DNA of 64,000 bases from Streptomyces davaonensis JCM 4913 (lineage in GTDB: Bacteria > Actinomycetota > Actinomycetes > Streptomycetales > Streptomycetaceae), in assembly GCF_000349325.1 (NCBI RefSeq), contig NC_020504.1:3506053-3570052 (forward strand). The letters are read 5' to 3'. The notes beneath the pieces are model-generated. The model made no database searches and had not been told where the DNA came from. It saw nothing but the letters and a program-made list of their open reading frames with translations. Each line of letters begins with the position of its first letter. Within the stretch, counting starts at the first letter, position 1. Positions 21,212-30,812 of this stretch are shown here, one piece after another. Both the position numbers and the translations under genes were made by a program.

Positions 21212-21775
21212 TCACCCGGCCTTGGCCTCGCCCTCTCCGTAGAGGACCCGGGTCAGCGTCAGGTTGGTGACTCCGTGGTCGGCGAGGGTCTCGGCGGGTA
21301 CTCCGGGCTGGGTCGTCAGGGCGAGGAGGATGTGCTCGTCGCCGATGTGCCGGTCACCGCGGGCGACGGCGACGCGCAGGGAGCGCACCAGGGTGTCCTT
21401 GGCCTCCCGGCTGAAGGGACGGTGACCGGACCGCCGATCCTTGCCCTTGCGGTCGCCGGACATCGCGCCGACGCCGTGCACCTCCTCGACCCGGGCGACG
21501 ATCTCGGCGACATCGATACCGAGCCCCGCGAGGGCGTCGGCCTCGGCCTGGGAGAGTCCGGCACGACGACGGGCCTCGCCCAGCGCCTCCCGTACCGACT
21601 CCTTGCGCTCCGCGAGCCCCAGCGCGGCCAGCGCGAAGGAGCCCCGGCTGGCTTCCCGGTCGAGCAGGGCGAGCAACAGGTGCTCGGCGTCGACGGTGCG
21701 GGCGCCGGACCGTTCCGCCTGCTCGACCGCTCCGGTCACGACCGCGCGGGCGTCCTTGGTGAATCGTTCGAACAT
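21212..21775 (-). CDS. Clp N-domain (double ClpA/ClpC repeat) protein without ATPase
   Basis: 187 residues comprising two Clp_N repeats: FTKDARAVVTGAVEQAERSG...DAEHLLLALLD and, after a basic Gly/Lys linker, FSREAKDTLVRSLRVAVARGD...GDEHILLALT. There is no AAA+ domain. In Clp chaperones this domain binds substrates and adaptors, so a free-standing copy may act as an adaptor or decoy. Start ATG overlaps the TGA of the upstream HTH gene (TGATG), so the two form one operon. Confidence 0.85.
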   Translation of the reverse strand: MFERFTKDARAVVTGAVEQAERSGARTVDAEHLLLALLDREASRGSFALAALGLAERKESVREALGEARRRAGLSQAEADALAGLGIDVAEIVARVEEVHGVGAMSGDRKGKDRRSGHRPFSREAKDTLVRSLRVAVARGDRHIGDEHILLALTTQPGVPAETLADHGVTNLTLTRVLYGEGEAKAG

Positions 21776-21984
21776 CAATGCCTCCCGTACTTCTTGTGCA
21801 CGGCCTGCCTGCTGACCCCGAGTTCCGCGGCGATCTCCTGCCACGACCACCCCTGATTGCGCGCGCTGCGCACCTGCACGGACTCCAGCTGCTCCAGCAG
21901 TCGGCGCAGCGCGGCGACGGCACGCAGGCCGACCCTCGGGTCACGATCGCCGGCGCGCTCGGCGAGATCGGTTGCCTCACTCAT
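21775..21984 (-). CDS. Small HTH protein, first gene of the Clp-N operon
   Basis: 69 residues: an N-terminal helix (LGLRAVAALRRLLEQLESVQVRSARN) followed by a clean helix-turn-helix WSWQEIAAELGVSRQAVHKKYGRH at the C-terminus. Such proteins are found next to Clp-N proteins in actinobacteria. ATG at 21984 follows GACAGG; a longer frame upstream would run through the promoter. Two matching palindromes cover the promoter immediately upstream, so autoregulation is likely. Confidence 0.85.
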   Translation of the reverse strand: MSEATDLAERAGDRDPRVGLRAVAALRRLLEQLESVQVRSARNQGWSWQEIAAELGVSRQAVHKKYGRH

Positions 21985-21987
21985 GCC

Positions 21988-22032
21988 TGTCAATCTAGGT
22001 TGACAGAGCAGCATCCGTCAACCCTGGTTGAC
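21988..22032 (-). promoter_or_regulatory. Promoter with twin operators for the HTH/Clp-N operon
   Basis: On the minus strand, -35 TTGACG (22021-22016) and -10 TAGATT (21997-21992) are 18 bases apart. Two copies of one palindrome overlap them: GTCAATC-TA-GGTTGAC at 21989-22004 (inside the longer TGTCAA...TTGACA, 21988-22005) and the perfect GTCAACC-CT-GGTTGAC at 22017-22032. They are 28 bases apart. Each would block polymerase binding. The likely ligand is the HTH protein encoded downstream. Confidence 0.7.
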
Positions 22033-22049
22033 ACGATGGATACGCAAAA

Positions 22050-22077
22050 GGCGGGCCCGGACAGTCCCGGACCCGCC
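22050..22077 (-). terminator. Terminator of the oxidoreductase gene
   Basis: GGCGGGCCCGG (22050-22060) pairs with CCGGACCCGCC (22067-22077) with one mismatch. Read on the minus strand it is followed by TTTT. It lies 18 bases after the stop codon of the oxidoreductase gene. Confidence 0.85.
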
Positions 22078-22094
22078 ATATGCCGATGGAGGGG

Positions 22095-23057
22095 TCAGTT
22101 GGTGAGCACGACCTTGCCGAACAGCTCCCCCGACGCCATCTTCTCGAAGCCCTCGCGAGCCCGGTCCATGGGCAGGACCTCGTCGATGACGGGACGGACA
22201 CCGGTGGCGGCGCAGAACGAGAGGAGGTCCTCCAGCTCGTCCTTGGTGCCCATGGTCGAGCCGACGACCTTGAGCTCCAGGAAGAAGATCCGGGTGAGTT
22301 CGGCGTGGGAGGGCCGGTCACCGCTGGTGGCGCCGGAGATGACGACGGTGCCGCCGGGACGCAGGGACTTGATGGAGTGCGACCAGGTGGCGGCGCCGAC
22401 GGTCTCGATGACGGCGTCGACACGCTGCGGCAGCCGGGCGCCAGGCTCGACGGCCTCCACGGCACCGAGCTCAAGAGCCCGCTTCCGCTTGGCCTCGTCA
22501 CGGCTCGTCGCGAAGACGCGCAGCCCGGCGGCCTTGCCGAGGACGATCGCGGCGGTGGCGACGCCTCCGCCGGCGCCTTGGACGAGGACTGAGTCACCGG
22601 GGCGGACACCGGCGTTGGTGAAGAGCATCCGGTAGGCGGTGAGCCACGCGGTCGGCAGACAGGCCGCCTCGGCGAAGGACAGCTCCTTGGGCTTGGGCAG
22701 GATGTTCCAGGTGGGCACGGCGACCTGTTCGGCGAAGGTGCCCTGGTAGTGCTCGGTGAGGATCGAGCGGGGTTCCCTGGGACCCACGCCGTGACCGCTC
22801 TGGCCGATGACGGAGTGCAGGACGACCTCGTTGCCGTCCTGGTCGACTCCGGCGGCGTCGCAGCCGAGGATCATCGGCAGCTTGTCCTCCGCGAGGCCGA
22901 CGCCGCGCAGGGACCAGAGGTCGTGGTGGTTGAGGGAGGCGGCTTTGATGTTGACGACACTCCAGCCGGGACGAGCCTCGGGAGCGGGCCGCTCCCCCAA
23001 CTCAAGTCCGCTGAGCGGCTGGTCGCGGTCGATTCGGGCGGCGTAGACAGCGAACAT
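22095..23057 (-). CDS. Zinc-binding-type (MDR) alcohol dehydrogenase/quinone oxidoreductase
   Basis: 320 residues of the medium-chain dehydrogenase/reductase superfamily. The N-terminal GroES-like half contains SLNHHDLWSLRG and LGCDAAGVD. The Rossmann half has VLVQGAGGGVATAAIVLGKAAG as the nucleotide loop (split here as VLVQGAGGGVATAA) and ATSRDEAKRKRALELGA, in which Ser and Arg after the second strand suggest NADP(H). The structural zinc cysteines are absent, as in quinone-reductase-like members. Substrate unknown. ATG at 23057 has only a weak AAGG upstream. Confidence 0.85.
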   Translation of the reverse strand: MFAVYAARIDRDQPLSGLELGERPAPEARPGWSVVNIKAASLNHHDLWSLRGVGLAEDKLPMILGCDAAGVDQDGNEVVLHSVIGQSGHGVGPREPRSILTEHYQGTFAEQVAVPTWNILPKPKELSFAEAACLPTAWLTAYRMLFTNAGVRPGDSVLVQGAGGGVATAAIVLGKAAGLRVFATSRDEAKRKRALELGAVEAVEPGARLPQRVDAVIETVGAATWSHSIKSLRPGGTVVISGATSGDRPSHAELTRIFFLELKVVGSTMGTKDELEDLLSFCAATGVRPVIDEVLPMDRAREGFEKMASGELFGKVVLTN

Positions 23058-23159
23058 GACCTTGACGATAGGCCCGCACCCCCAACTCCGGAACCGCCAC
23101 CCCCTGTGACACATGCCCTCTTGTGCTTCGGGCGGGCCACATCGCAGGACGCCACATCT

Positions 23160-23280
23160 CAGCCCGTCCGGCGTTTGAGGACGAGGCCCGTTCAGGGCCG
23201 ACAGCGGGGGTCTGGGGGCGGCAGCCCCCAGTGGGGGTCCCCCTTCTGGGGGAGGGACGGGTAGGGGCGGCGGGGGCGAA
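23160..23280. repeat. Streptomyces-type dispersed intergenic repeat
   Basis: CAGCCCGTCCGGCGTTTGAG followed by GACGAGGCC, then G-rich hairpin modules (GGGGGTCTGGGGGCGGCAG, GTCCCCCTTCTGGGGGA). I recognise the opening motif as one that recurs many times between genes in Streptomyces chromosomes. It occupies most of the 313-base gap between the oxidoreductase and malic enzyme genes, and no coding sequence is supported there. Confidence 0.65.
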
Positions 23281-23313
23281 GGACAAACCACCCGCCCAGC
23301 CCAACCCCCAGGT

Positions 23314-23349
23314 AAAAAATGACCCCGGCCAGAAAACCCGGCCGGGGCC
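23314..23349 (-). terminator. Terminator of malic enzyme gene
   Basis: GACCCCGGCC (23321-23330 region) pairs with GGCCGGGGCC (ending 23349) around the loop AGAAAACCC. On the minus strand it is followed by ATTTTTT. A strong intrinsic terminator 22 bases after the stop. Confidence 0.92.
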
Positions 23350-23370
23350 ACCTCAGCTACCGCACACGGC

Positions 23371-24594
<1,224 letters not shown>

Positions 24595-25200
24595 TTTGTC
24601 TGACCCCTTAAGTATTCATGGTTTGAGGGTGGCCACTCCCAGGTGAGGGGTGGGCGGGCACCGCGCACGGCCCAGTTACCGATACGTACGGTCAACTGCG
24701 GGCGTATACGCGACGGGCGCGCCGCACACGCGCCCTGAGCCCCGGATGAGGGGTGTAAAGCACCTTCTTACCGGACGGACGGCATCGAGGACGAGTCCAA
24801 TACGTGCAAGCTCACATGGCGGAACGAAGAACGATCATCGATCACCGCTCAGCGGTGACATGAATCATGCGATGTCATACGGACAAGCAGCCGATGCCCC
24901 TTGACGGGCGCCCGATTCGCGCTCAAGCGCCGCAGGTCAGGGCCGCCCGGTTCATCCGGATCCTGAGACATGCCGAAGATCTTCCGGCCGGAAGGGAAGA
25001 TTCCCGCAGAAGGTGCGGCCGTGATGTACCGACCTGATGGGGTTCGGGGGTAATCCGTTATCCGATTTTGACATAGCGGGCACCCTGAATCGCCGAGTCC
25101 GAATGGCAAGATGCCGTAATCACACGAGGTCGCGACACTCGAAGGCGTGTGCTCTCGTCGACCCATCGGCAACTCCACCCATCCGCCGGAGGAACCCACC
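24595..25200. other. 606-base divergent intergenic region (malic enzyme / ABC transporter)
   Basis: No coding sequence is supported. Three symmetrical sites stand out: TCACCGCT-C-AGCGGTGA at 24842-24858, the perfect 14-base CTTCCGGCCGGAAG at 24981-24994, and a looser GTGACAT...ATGTCAT pair around 24854-24877. A -35-like TTGACA is at 25067-25072, reading toward the transporter, but a convincing -10 is not clear. The length suggests a long leader or complex control of the transporter. Confidence 0.55.
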
Positions 25201-26160
25201 ATGACCGCAAGCACCACCCGTCGTACGACCGCCACGCGCTCTCGGCTGGCAGCGGTCGCCTCGATCGCGGTCGCAGGCGCCCTGATTCTCACCGGCTGCG
25301 GTGACCAGACCAAGGACAACGGCTCCGACAGCAGCGAGACCAGCGCGGCGCCGCTGGCCGACAAGCTGCCCCAGGCCATCCGCGACAAGGGTGTGATCCG
25401 CGTCGGATCGGACATCGCGTACGCGCCCGTCGAGTTCAAGGACGACTCCGGCAAGACCGCCGGCATCGACCCGGACCTCGCCGCGGCCATGGGCAAGCAG
25501 CTCGGCGTAAAGTTCGAGTTCCAGAACGCCACGTTCGACACCCTCATCGGTGGTCTGGCGTCCAAGCGCTACGACATCGCGATGTCGGCCATGACCGACA
25601 CCAAGGACCGCCAGGAGGGCATCGACGGCGACACCGGCAAGAAGGTCGGCGAGGGCGTCGACTTCGTCGACTACTTCACCGCGGGTGTCTCCCTCTACAC
25701 CAACAAGGGCGACGCGCAGGGCATCAGCACCTGGGACGACCTGTGCGGCAAGACGATGGCCGTCCAGCGCAACACCTTCTCCCACGACCTCGCCAAGGAC
25801 CAGGCGGAGAAGTGCAAGAAGGACGGCAAGGGCACCCTCAAGATCGAGGACTTCGCCACGAACCCCGAGGCCGAGACCCGGATGCGGTCCAAGGGCGCGG
25901 ACGTCGTCTCCGCCGACTTCCCGATCGCCGCGTACTCCGTGAAGAACGCCGGCGGCGGCAAGTACTTCGAGATCGTCGGCGACCAGGTCGAGGCGGGCCC
26001 GTACGGCATCGCCGTCGCCAAGGACAACACGGAGCTGCGCGACGCGCTCCAGGCCGCCGTCCAGGCGATCATCGACAACGGTGAGTACAAGAAGATCATC
26101 GAGAAGTGGGGTGTCGCGGACGGCGCGATCACCGAGGCCAAGATCAACGGCGGTTCCTGA
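25201..26160 (+). CDS. Amino-acid (glutamate-type) ABC transporter, solute-binding lipoprotein
   Basis: 319 residues. The lipobox LILTGC-G gives a lipid-anchored extracellular protein. The periplasmic-binding family 3 signature is present: GVIRVGSDIAYAPVEFKDDSGKTAGIDPDLAAAMGKQLG, split as IRVGSDIAYAPVEF and GIDPDLAAAMG, with the C-terminal lobe GPYGIAVAKDNTELRDALQ. Family members bind polar amino acids; I recall the S. coelicolor equivalent annotated as glutamate-binding. GGAGG lies nine bases before the ATG. First gene of a three-gene transporter operon. Confidence 0.93.
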   Translation: MTASTTRRTTATRSRLAAVASIAVAGALILTGCGDQTKDNGSDSSETSAAPLADKLPQAIRDKGVIRVGSDIAYAPVEFKDDSGKTAGIDPDLAAAMGKQLGVKFEFQNATFDTLIGGLASKRYDIAMSAMTDTKDRQEGIDGDTGKKVGEGVDFVDYFTAGVSLYTNKGDAQGISTWDDLCGKTMAVQRNTFSHDLAKDQAEKCKKDGKGTLKIEDFATNPEAETRMRSKGADVVSADFPIAAYSVKNAGGGKYFEIVGDQVEAGPYGIAVAKDNTELRDALQAAVQAIIDNGEYKKIIEKWGVADGAITEAKINGGS

Positions 26161-26198
26161 ACCGGCACCGTTCGACTCGGCTCTGAAAGGCACCACCC

Positions 26199-27137
26199 GT
26201 GACTGTTGACGTCAACAAGACGGACGGTCCCGACGCGACGCCCCCCGCCGGGCCGGAGGCCATCAAGGCCATCCCGGTCCGGCACCCGGGGCGGTACGTT
26301 TCGGCGGTCGTCGCCATCGCGCTGCTGGGCGCGGTCGTCTACGCCTTCGCGCAAGGCAACATCAACTGGGGCGCGATCCCCGACTACTTCTTCGACGACC
26401 GCATCCTGCACGGCGTCTGGAACACCCTGCTGCTCACCGTTCTCTCGATGGTGATCGGCATCGCGGGCGGCATCCTGCTCGCGGTGATGCGCCTGTCGAA
26501 GAACCCCGTGACCTCGTCGATCGCGTGGTTCTACGTCTGGTTCTTCCGCGGCACCCCGGTCCTGGTCCAGCTCTTCGTCTGGTTCAACCTGGGTCTGGTC
26601 TTCGAGTACATCAACCTGGGCCCGATCTACAAGGACTACTGGTCGTCCTTCATGACGCCGCTGCTGACGGCGCTGCTGGGCCTGGGCCTGAACGAAGCCG
26701 CGTACATGGCGGAGATCTGCCGCGCCGGTCTGGTCTCGGTCGACGAGGGGCAGACCGAGGCGTCGCACGCCCTGGGCATGAGCCACGCCAAGACGCTCCG
26801 CCGGATCGTCATCCCGCAGGCGATGCGAGTGATCGTGCCGCCGACGGGCAACGAGGTCATCAACATGCTGAAGACGACCTCGCTCGTCTCGGCGGTGCAG
26901 TTCGCGGACCTCTTCAAGGAGGCCCAGGACATCGGTCAGAACGCGGGCTCTACGGTGGAGATGTACTTCCTCGCCGCCGCCTGGTACCTGATCATGACCT
27001 CGATCCTGAGCGTCGGCCAGTACTACGTCGAGCGGTACTACGCCCGTGGCTCCAGCCGCAGCCTGCCGCCGACGCCGCTCCAGCGACTCAAGGCAGTCGT
27101 CCTGCCCACGCGCCGCCCGAAGGGAGTCACGGCATGA
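26199..27137 (+). CDS. Amino-acid ABC transporter permease
   Basis: 312 residues with about five to six membrane segments ([38 protein letters not shown], others). The EAA loop that contacts the ATPase reads [21 protein letters not shown], recognisable by E-A-x3-G-x9-I-x-L/P. A single HisM/GltK-type permease, which would act as a homodimer. GTG start at 26199 preceded by AAAGG; stop overlaps the ATPase start. Confidence 0.94.
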   Translation: MTVDVNKTDGPDATPPAGPEAIKAIPVRHPGRYVSAVVAIALLGAVVYAFAQGNINWGAIPDYFFDDRILHGVWNTLLLTVLSMVIGIAGGILLAVMRLSKNPVTSSIAWFYVWFFRGTPVLVQLFVWFNLGLVFEYINLGPIYKDYWSSFMTPLLTALLGLGLNEAAYMAEICRAGLVSVDEGQTEASHALGMSHAKTLRRIVIPQAMRVIVPPTGNEVINMLKTTSLVSAVQFADLFKEAQDIGQNAGSTVEMYFLAAAWYLIMTSILSVGQYYVERYYARGSSRSLPPTPLQRLKAVVLPTRRPKGVTA

Positions 27138-27901
27138 GCAGCCTCCCCATGGTGAAGGCCGAGGGCGTCCACAAGTCCTACGGCTCGATCGAGGTCCTCA
27201 AGGGCATCGACCTTCAGGTGCAGACCGGCGAGGTGTTCTGCCTCATCGGCCCGTCCGGCTCCGGCAAGTCGACGTTCCTGCGGTGCATCAACCATCTGGA
27301 GAAGATCAACGCCGGTCGGCTGTACGTCGACGGCGACCTGGTCGGCTACCGCCAGAAGGGTGACAAGCTGTACGAGCTCAAGGACAGCGAGGTCGCGCTT
27401 CAGCGCCGGGACATCGGCATGGTGTTCCAGCGGTTCAACCTGTTCCCGCACATGACGGCCGTCGAGAACGTCATGGAGGCGCCGGTCCAGGTCAAGGGCG
27501 TGAGCAAGAGCCAGGCCCGGGAGCGGGCCCGGGAACTGCTGGAGAAGGTCGGTCTCGGTGACAAGGCCGGGAGCTACCCCACGCAGCTCTCCGGCGGTCA
27601 GCAGCAGCGGGTGGCCATCGCCCGTGCGCTGGCCATGGAGCCGAAGCTGATGCTGTTCGACGAGCCGACCTCGGCGCTCGACCCGGAACTGGTCGGTGAC
27701 GTCCTCGACGTCATGCGCGATCTGGCCGAGTCCGGCATGACGATGGTCGTCGTCACCCACGAGATGGGCTTCGCCCGCGAGGTGGGCGACAACCTCGTCT
27801 TCATGGACGGCGGTGTGGTGGTCGAGTCCGGCAACCCGCGCGACGTCCTGACGGACCCGCAGCACGAGCGGACGAAGGCGTTCCTCTCGAAGGTGCTGTG
27901 A
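27134..27901 (+). CDS. Amino-acid ABC transporter ATP-binding protein
   Basis: 255 residues of the GlnQ/GltL type. Walker [11 protein letters not shown]-loop [13 protein letters not shown], signature [15 protein letters not shown], Walker [13 protein letters not shown], and switch His in [13 protein letters not shown]. It energises the preceding permease on the cytoplasmic face. Start overlaps the permease stop (ATGA). Confidence 0.97.
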   Translation: MSSLPMVKAEGVHKSYGSIEVLKGIDLQVQTGEVFCLIGPSGSGKSTFLRCINHLEKINAGRLYVDGDLVGYRQKGDKLYELKDSEVALQRRDIGMVFQRFNLFPHMTAVENVMEAPVQVKGVSKSQARERARELLEKVGLGDKAGSYPTQLSGGQQQRVAIARALAMEPKLMLFDEPTSALDPELVGDVLDVMRDLAESGMTMVVVTHEMGFAREVGDNLVFMDGGVVVESGNPRDVLTDPQHERTKAFLSKVL

Positions 27902-27913
27902 CCTTTCACTGAA

Positions 27914-27948
27914 GATGGGGCGGTACGGGATTCCCGTACCGCCCCATC
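27914..27948. terminator. Bidirectional terminator after the ABC operon
   Basis: GATGGGGCGGTACGGGA (27914-27930) and TCCCGTACCGCCCCATC (27932-27948), perfectly complementary. It lies between two convergent genes, six bases from the next stop. Confidence 0.9.
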
Positions 27949-27954
27949 TCGCTG

Positions 27955-28716
27955 CTACGGCCGCAGTTCCGGCTTCAGCGCCAGCTCGCGCAGTTGCTCC
28001 CGCGTGATCGGGTATTTCTTCAGCAGCGGGCCCGGAGAGCCCTTGCCGAGGTAGCCGGTGATGTCGCGCAGCCGCAGCAGGGCGCCGCCCTCCAGGCGCA
28101 GGCTCGCCTCCACACCCGGCCCCCAGTCGGGGTGCCCGTTCTCGTCACCGAGGGTCCCGGTGTCCTCCCAGACGGACAGCCGTGAACCGTCGGGCAGTTT
28201 CTCCGTCTCGCAGTTCTTCATGTACGGGCTCTCCCCGGTGAGCACGCAGGGGTCGGGGACGATCCCCTTCCTCCGCACGTCCTCAGCGGTGTAGCCCCGC
28301 ACGGTGATGTACCCGACGCCCCCGTCCCGCTCGACGGCATAGTCACCGTCGTACGGCCCCACGTCCTCGGGCAGTTCGGCCTCGGGCGCCAGCTTGACCA
28401 GCCGCACCAGCGACACCTCCTCGACCTCCCCGATCCCGTCCGGCAGCAGCGCGGCGAAGCCTTCGGCGCCGGTGGCGGTGCCGCCGCCCGTCGGCGCCGC
28501 CGCGACGCTCTCTCCCCCGCCCTCGGGCAGCACCCCGGCGCCCAGCACGAGCCCGCCCGCGACGACGGCGGCCAGCGCGCCGGTCGCCGCCACACGCCGC
28601 CGCCTGCGCAGGAGCGCGGCCCGTGCGAAGACGGCCGCACCGCCCCGGTCGGCCGGTACCGGCACTTGGTCGACGGCCCGGCCGAGCAGTTCCCGAACGG
28701 ACTGGTTGTCGTTCAT
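27955..28716 (-). CDS. Single-pass membrane protein, partner of the ECF sigma factor
   Basis: 253 residues: a short cytoplasmic N-terminus (MNDNQSVRELLGRAVDQVP), one membrane segment (VAATGALAAVVAGGLVLGAGV) and an extracellular domain with a probable disulphide pair (DPCVLTGE...KNCETEK). It overlaps the sigma gene by ATGA. The topology and position suggest an anti-sigma or sensor role, but no zinc anti-sigma motif (HxxxCxxC) is present, so the mechanism is unclear. Confidence 0.75.
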   Translation of the reverse strand: MNDNQSVRELLGRAVDQVPVPADRGGAAVFARAALLRRRRRVAATGALAAVVAGGLVLGAGVLPEGGGESVAAAPTGGGTATGAEGFAALLPDGIGEVEEVSLVRLVKLAPEAELPEDVGPYDGDYAVERDGGVGYITVRGYTAEDVRRKGIVPDPCVLTGESPYMKNCETEKLPDGSRLSVWEDTGTLGDENGHPDWGPGVEASLRLEGGALLRLRDITGYLGKGSPGPLLKKYPITREQLRELALKPELRP

Positions 28717-29213
28717 ACGTGTTCCTCCCGCACCGCGGCCCTCAGCGCCGCGAGTCCCCTGGCCGTGTGGCTCTTGACCGTGCTCTCCCGCATCCCGAGC
28801 AGTTCCGCGGTGGCCGCCACGCTGAGGTCCTCCCAGTAGCGCAGCACCAGCACCGCCCGCTGCTTGGGCGCGAGCCCCGCGAGAGCGGCCCGCACCATCA
28901 GTCCGGTGTCGCTGTCCACCAACCGCTCGGGCACGTCCGGCAGTTCGCCGTACGCGTGCTCCCGGCGCCAGAACCGGCGGCGGGCCGAGATGAACGTGTT
29001 GACCAGCGTCCTGCGCGCATAGGCGTCGAGGTTGTCAAGACGCCGGTGTCTGCGCGCGCCGAGGACGACCTTGACGAGCGTCGTCTGGACGAGGTCCTCC
29101 GCCTCGTCGCGGTTGCCGCACAGCAGATAGGCGCTGCGGAACAGCGCCGTGCGTCTGCCCTCGACGAAGGCGTGCAGAGCCGCTTCCGCGCCCCGCGTCA
29201 TCCCCCACCCCAT
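28713..29213 (-). CDS. ECF RNA polymerase sigma factor, SigE-family actinobacterial type
   Basis: 166 residues. Region 2 reads ALFRSAYLLCGNRDEAEDLVQTTLVKV and region 4 reads LAPKQRAVLVLRYWEDLSVAATAELLGMRESTVKSHTARGLAALR. This pattern is the so-called SigE-family group common in streptomycetes. The signal is unknown. ATG at 29213 is used; an ATG four codons in (MTRGAEAAL) is nearly as good. The membrane partner follows directly in the same operon. Confidence 0.88.
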   Translation of the reverse strand: MGWGMTRGAEAALHAFVEGRRTALFRSAYLLCGNRDEAEDLVQTTLVKVVLGARRHRRLDNLDAYARRTLVNTFISARRRFWRREHAYGELPDVPERLVDSDTGLMVRAALAGLAPKQRAVLVLRYWEDLSVAATAELLGMRESTVKSHTARGLAALRAAVREEHV

Positions 29214-29276
29214 TCCGGTTGTCTGCGGACCGTCTCACTCCTTCCAGTGCGGTGGGGGGCGGCCCAGGACGCAGCA

Positions 29277-29305
29277 GAGGCGGTACGAATTTCTCGTACC
29301 GCCTC
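29277..29305. terminator. Hairpin downstream of the methyltransferase gene
   Basis: GAGGCGGTACGA (29277-29288) and TCGTACCGCCTC (29294-29305) form a perfect 12-base stem with a 5-base loop, 18 bases after the methyltransferase stop. Confidence 0.85.
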
Positions 29306-29323
29306 CTGGCCGGGAACCGGGGG

Positions 29324-30082
29324 CTACTTCAGCGCGAGGAGCAAGGTGTCCGAGGGGGAGCACCACACCGGACGGGCCTCCGCGAAGCCCTGTTCGCGCA
29401 GCACGCGCGCGTGCCACTGCGCGGACGGTGTGTCCCCGTCGGCGTGCTCGCCGTAGATCTCGAAGCGGCGGGCGGTCGGGGCGGCGAGGACGGGGTCCTT
29501 CGCGGCGACCTGCCACCACTCGGCCCAGTCCAGGGCGCCGTCGCTCTTGGCCCGGTCCATGCGCGCGTGCCGCAGTTCGCGCTCGGCGGCGTTGATCCGG
29601 GGCGTGGACTCGTCGATCATGTGGTCCGCGTTCATGAAGACACCGCCGTCGCGGACCAGCCCCGCGACCTGACCGTAGAGGGCCGCGAGGGGTTCGCTGT
29701 GCAGCCAGTGCAGGGCGGTTGCCGTCAGCACCGCGTCGTAGGAGTCGTACGGCAGCTTCGCCGTCCAGTCCGGGTCCTTGAGGTCGGCGGTGACGAAGGT
29801 GACCCGCTCGTCGCCCGCGAAGGTGCCCTCGGCGATGGCGAGGAGCGCCGGGTCGAGGTCGACGCCGGTGCTGGTGGCGCCGGGCAGGCGGGTGAGCAGG
29901 CGGGCGGTGATGGAGCCGGTGCCGCAGGCCAGGTCGAGCACCCGGGGCGCGGGCCCGACGAGCGCCTCCACCATGTCCAGCATGATCCGGAAGCGCTCCT
30001 CCCGGTCGGGCATGTACCACTCCTGCTGCCGGTCCCAGCTCTCCTGCCAGGCCTGCCAGTCGGTTCCGGTACTGGTCGTCAT
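29324..30082 (-). CDS. SAM-dependent methyltransferase
   Basis: 252 residues, class I. Motif I is VLDLACGTGSITARLL, the acidic ribose-binding residue is in GVDLDPALLAIA, motif II is FVTADLKDPDW and the post-motif YDAVLTATALHWL. The aromatic N-terminus WQAWQESWDRQQEWYMPDR may cap the pocket. The substrate cannot be predicted. Start ATG at 30082 with GAGGGGG upstream. Confidence 0.88.
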   Translation of the reverse strand: MTTSTGTDWQAWQESWDRQQEWYMPDREERFRIMLDMVEALVGPAPRVLDLACGTGSITARLLTRLPGATSTGVDLDPALLAIAEGTFAGDERVTFVTADLKDPDWTAKLPYDSYDAVLTATALHWLHSEPLAALYGQVAGLVRDGGVFMNADHMIDESTPRINAAERELRHARMDRAKSDGALDWAEWWQVAAKDPVLAAPTARRFEIYGEHADGDTPSAQWHARVLREQGFAEARPVWCSPSDTLLLALK

Positions 30083-30182
30083 GGGAGCCCCCTCTTCGGA
30101 CGTACGCGTAATACCCTGGAAGCACGATCAGCTGTTACCCCGACCGCACCACGACCATAGAACGCCTCCGTAAGGACTACAA

Positions 30183-30812
30183 GTGGAACTGGCCTATTAC
30201 TCGGACTACGCCGTACGTCTCGTCAACAGCGAGGACCCGGCCCGGGGCAAGGACTCGCTGACGTCGGTCGAGGCCATCCGCGACCTGTTCGGCGCGAACC
30301 AGTCGGCGGCCCGGCGCGCGACGGACGCGGACGTCACCCGCTTCCGCTCGGTGCGGGCCCGGCTGCGCGCGGTCTTCGAGGCGGCCGACGGCGGCGACGA
30401 GACCCTCTCCGTGGACCTGTTGAACTCACTGCTGCTGGAGTTCCCGGTCAGCCCGCAGATCTCCGGGCACGACTACCGGGACGACGACGGGCGCCCGCTG
30501 TGGCACATGCACCTCGCGGACCATCCGTCGAACGTGACCGCGGGCTACGCGGCCATCGCGGCGATGGGCCTCGCCTTCCATCTGACCGAGTTCGGCGTGG
30601 ACCGGCTCGGCCTGTGCGAGGCAGCGCCGTGCCGCAACGCCTACCTCGACACCTCGACCAACCGGTCCCGGCGCTACTGCTCCGACCGCTGCGCCACCCG
30701 CGCGAACGTGGCCGCCTACCGCGCCCGCAAGCGCCTGGAGGCGGACCGGTCGGAGAGCACCGGCCGGACGGCGGACAGCACCCAGAGCGCCAGCGCGAAC
30801 GGCGAGCGCTGA
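30183..30812 (+). CDS. CGNR zinc-finger domain protein (ABATE-type)
   Basis: 209 residues. The N-terminal part is the helical domain seen before CGNR fingers (AYYSDYAVRLVNSED, RFRSVRARLRAVFEA). The finger is C-x4 region CEAAPCRNAYLD followed by RRYCSDRCATRANVAAYRARKR, with the Cys pairs CEAAPC and CSDRC. It probably binds DNA as a regulator. GTG start with TAAGGA six bases before. Its last 97 bases overlap the 3' end of sodX on the other strand. Confidence 0.85.
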   Translation: MELAYYSDYAVRLVNSEDPARGKDSLTSVEAIRDLFGANQSAARRATDADVTRFRSVRARLRAVFEAADGGDETLSVDLLNSLLLEFPVSPQISGHDYRDDDGRPLWHMHLADHPSNVTAGYAAIAAMGLAFHLTEFGVDRLGLCEAAPCRNAYLDTSTNRSRRYCSDRCATRANVAAYRARKRLEADRSESTGRTADSTQSASANGER

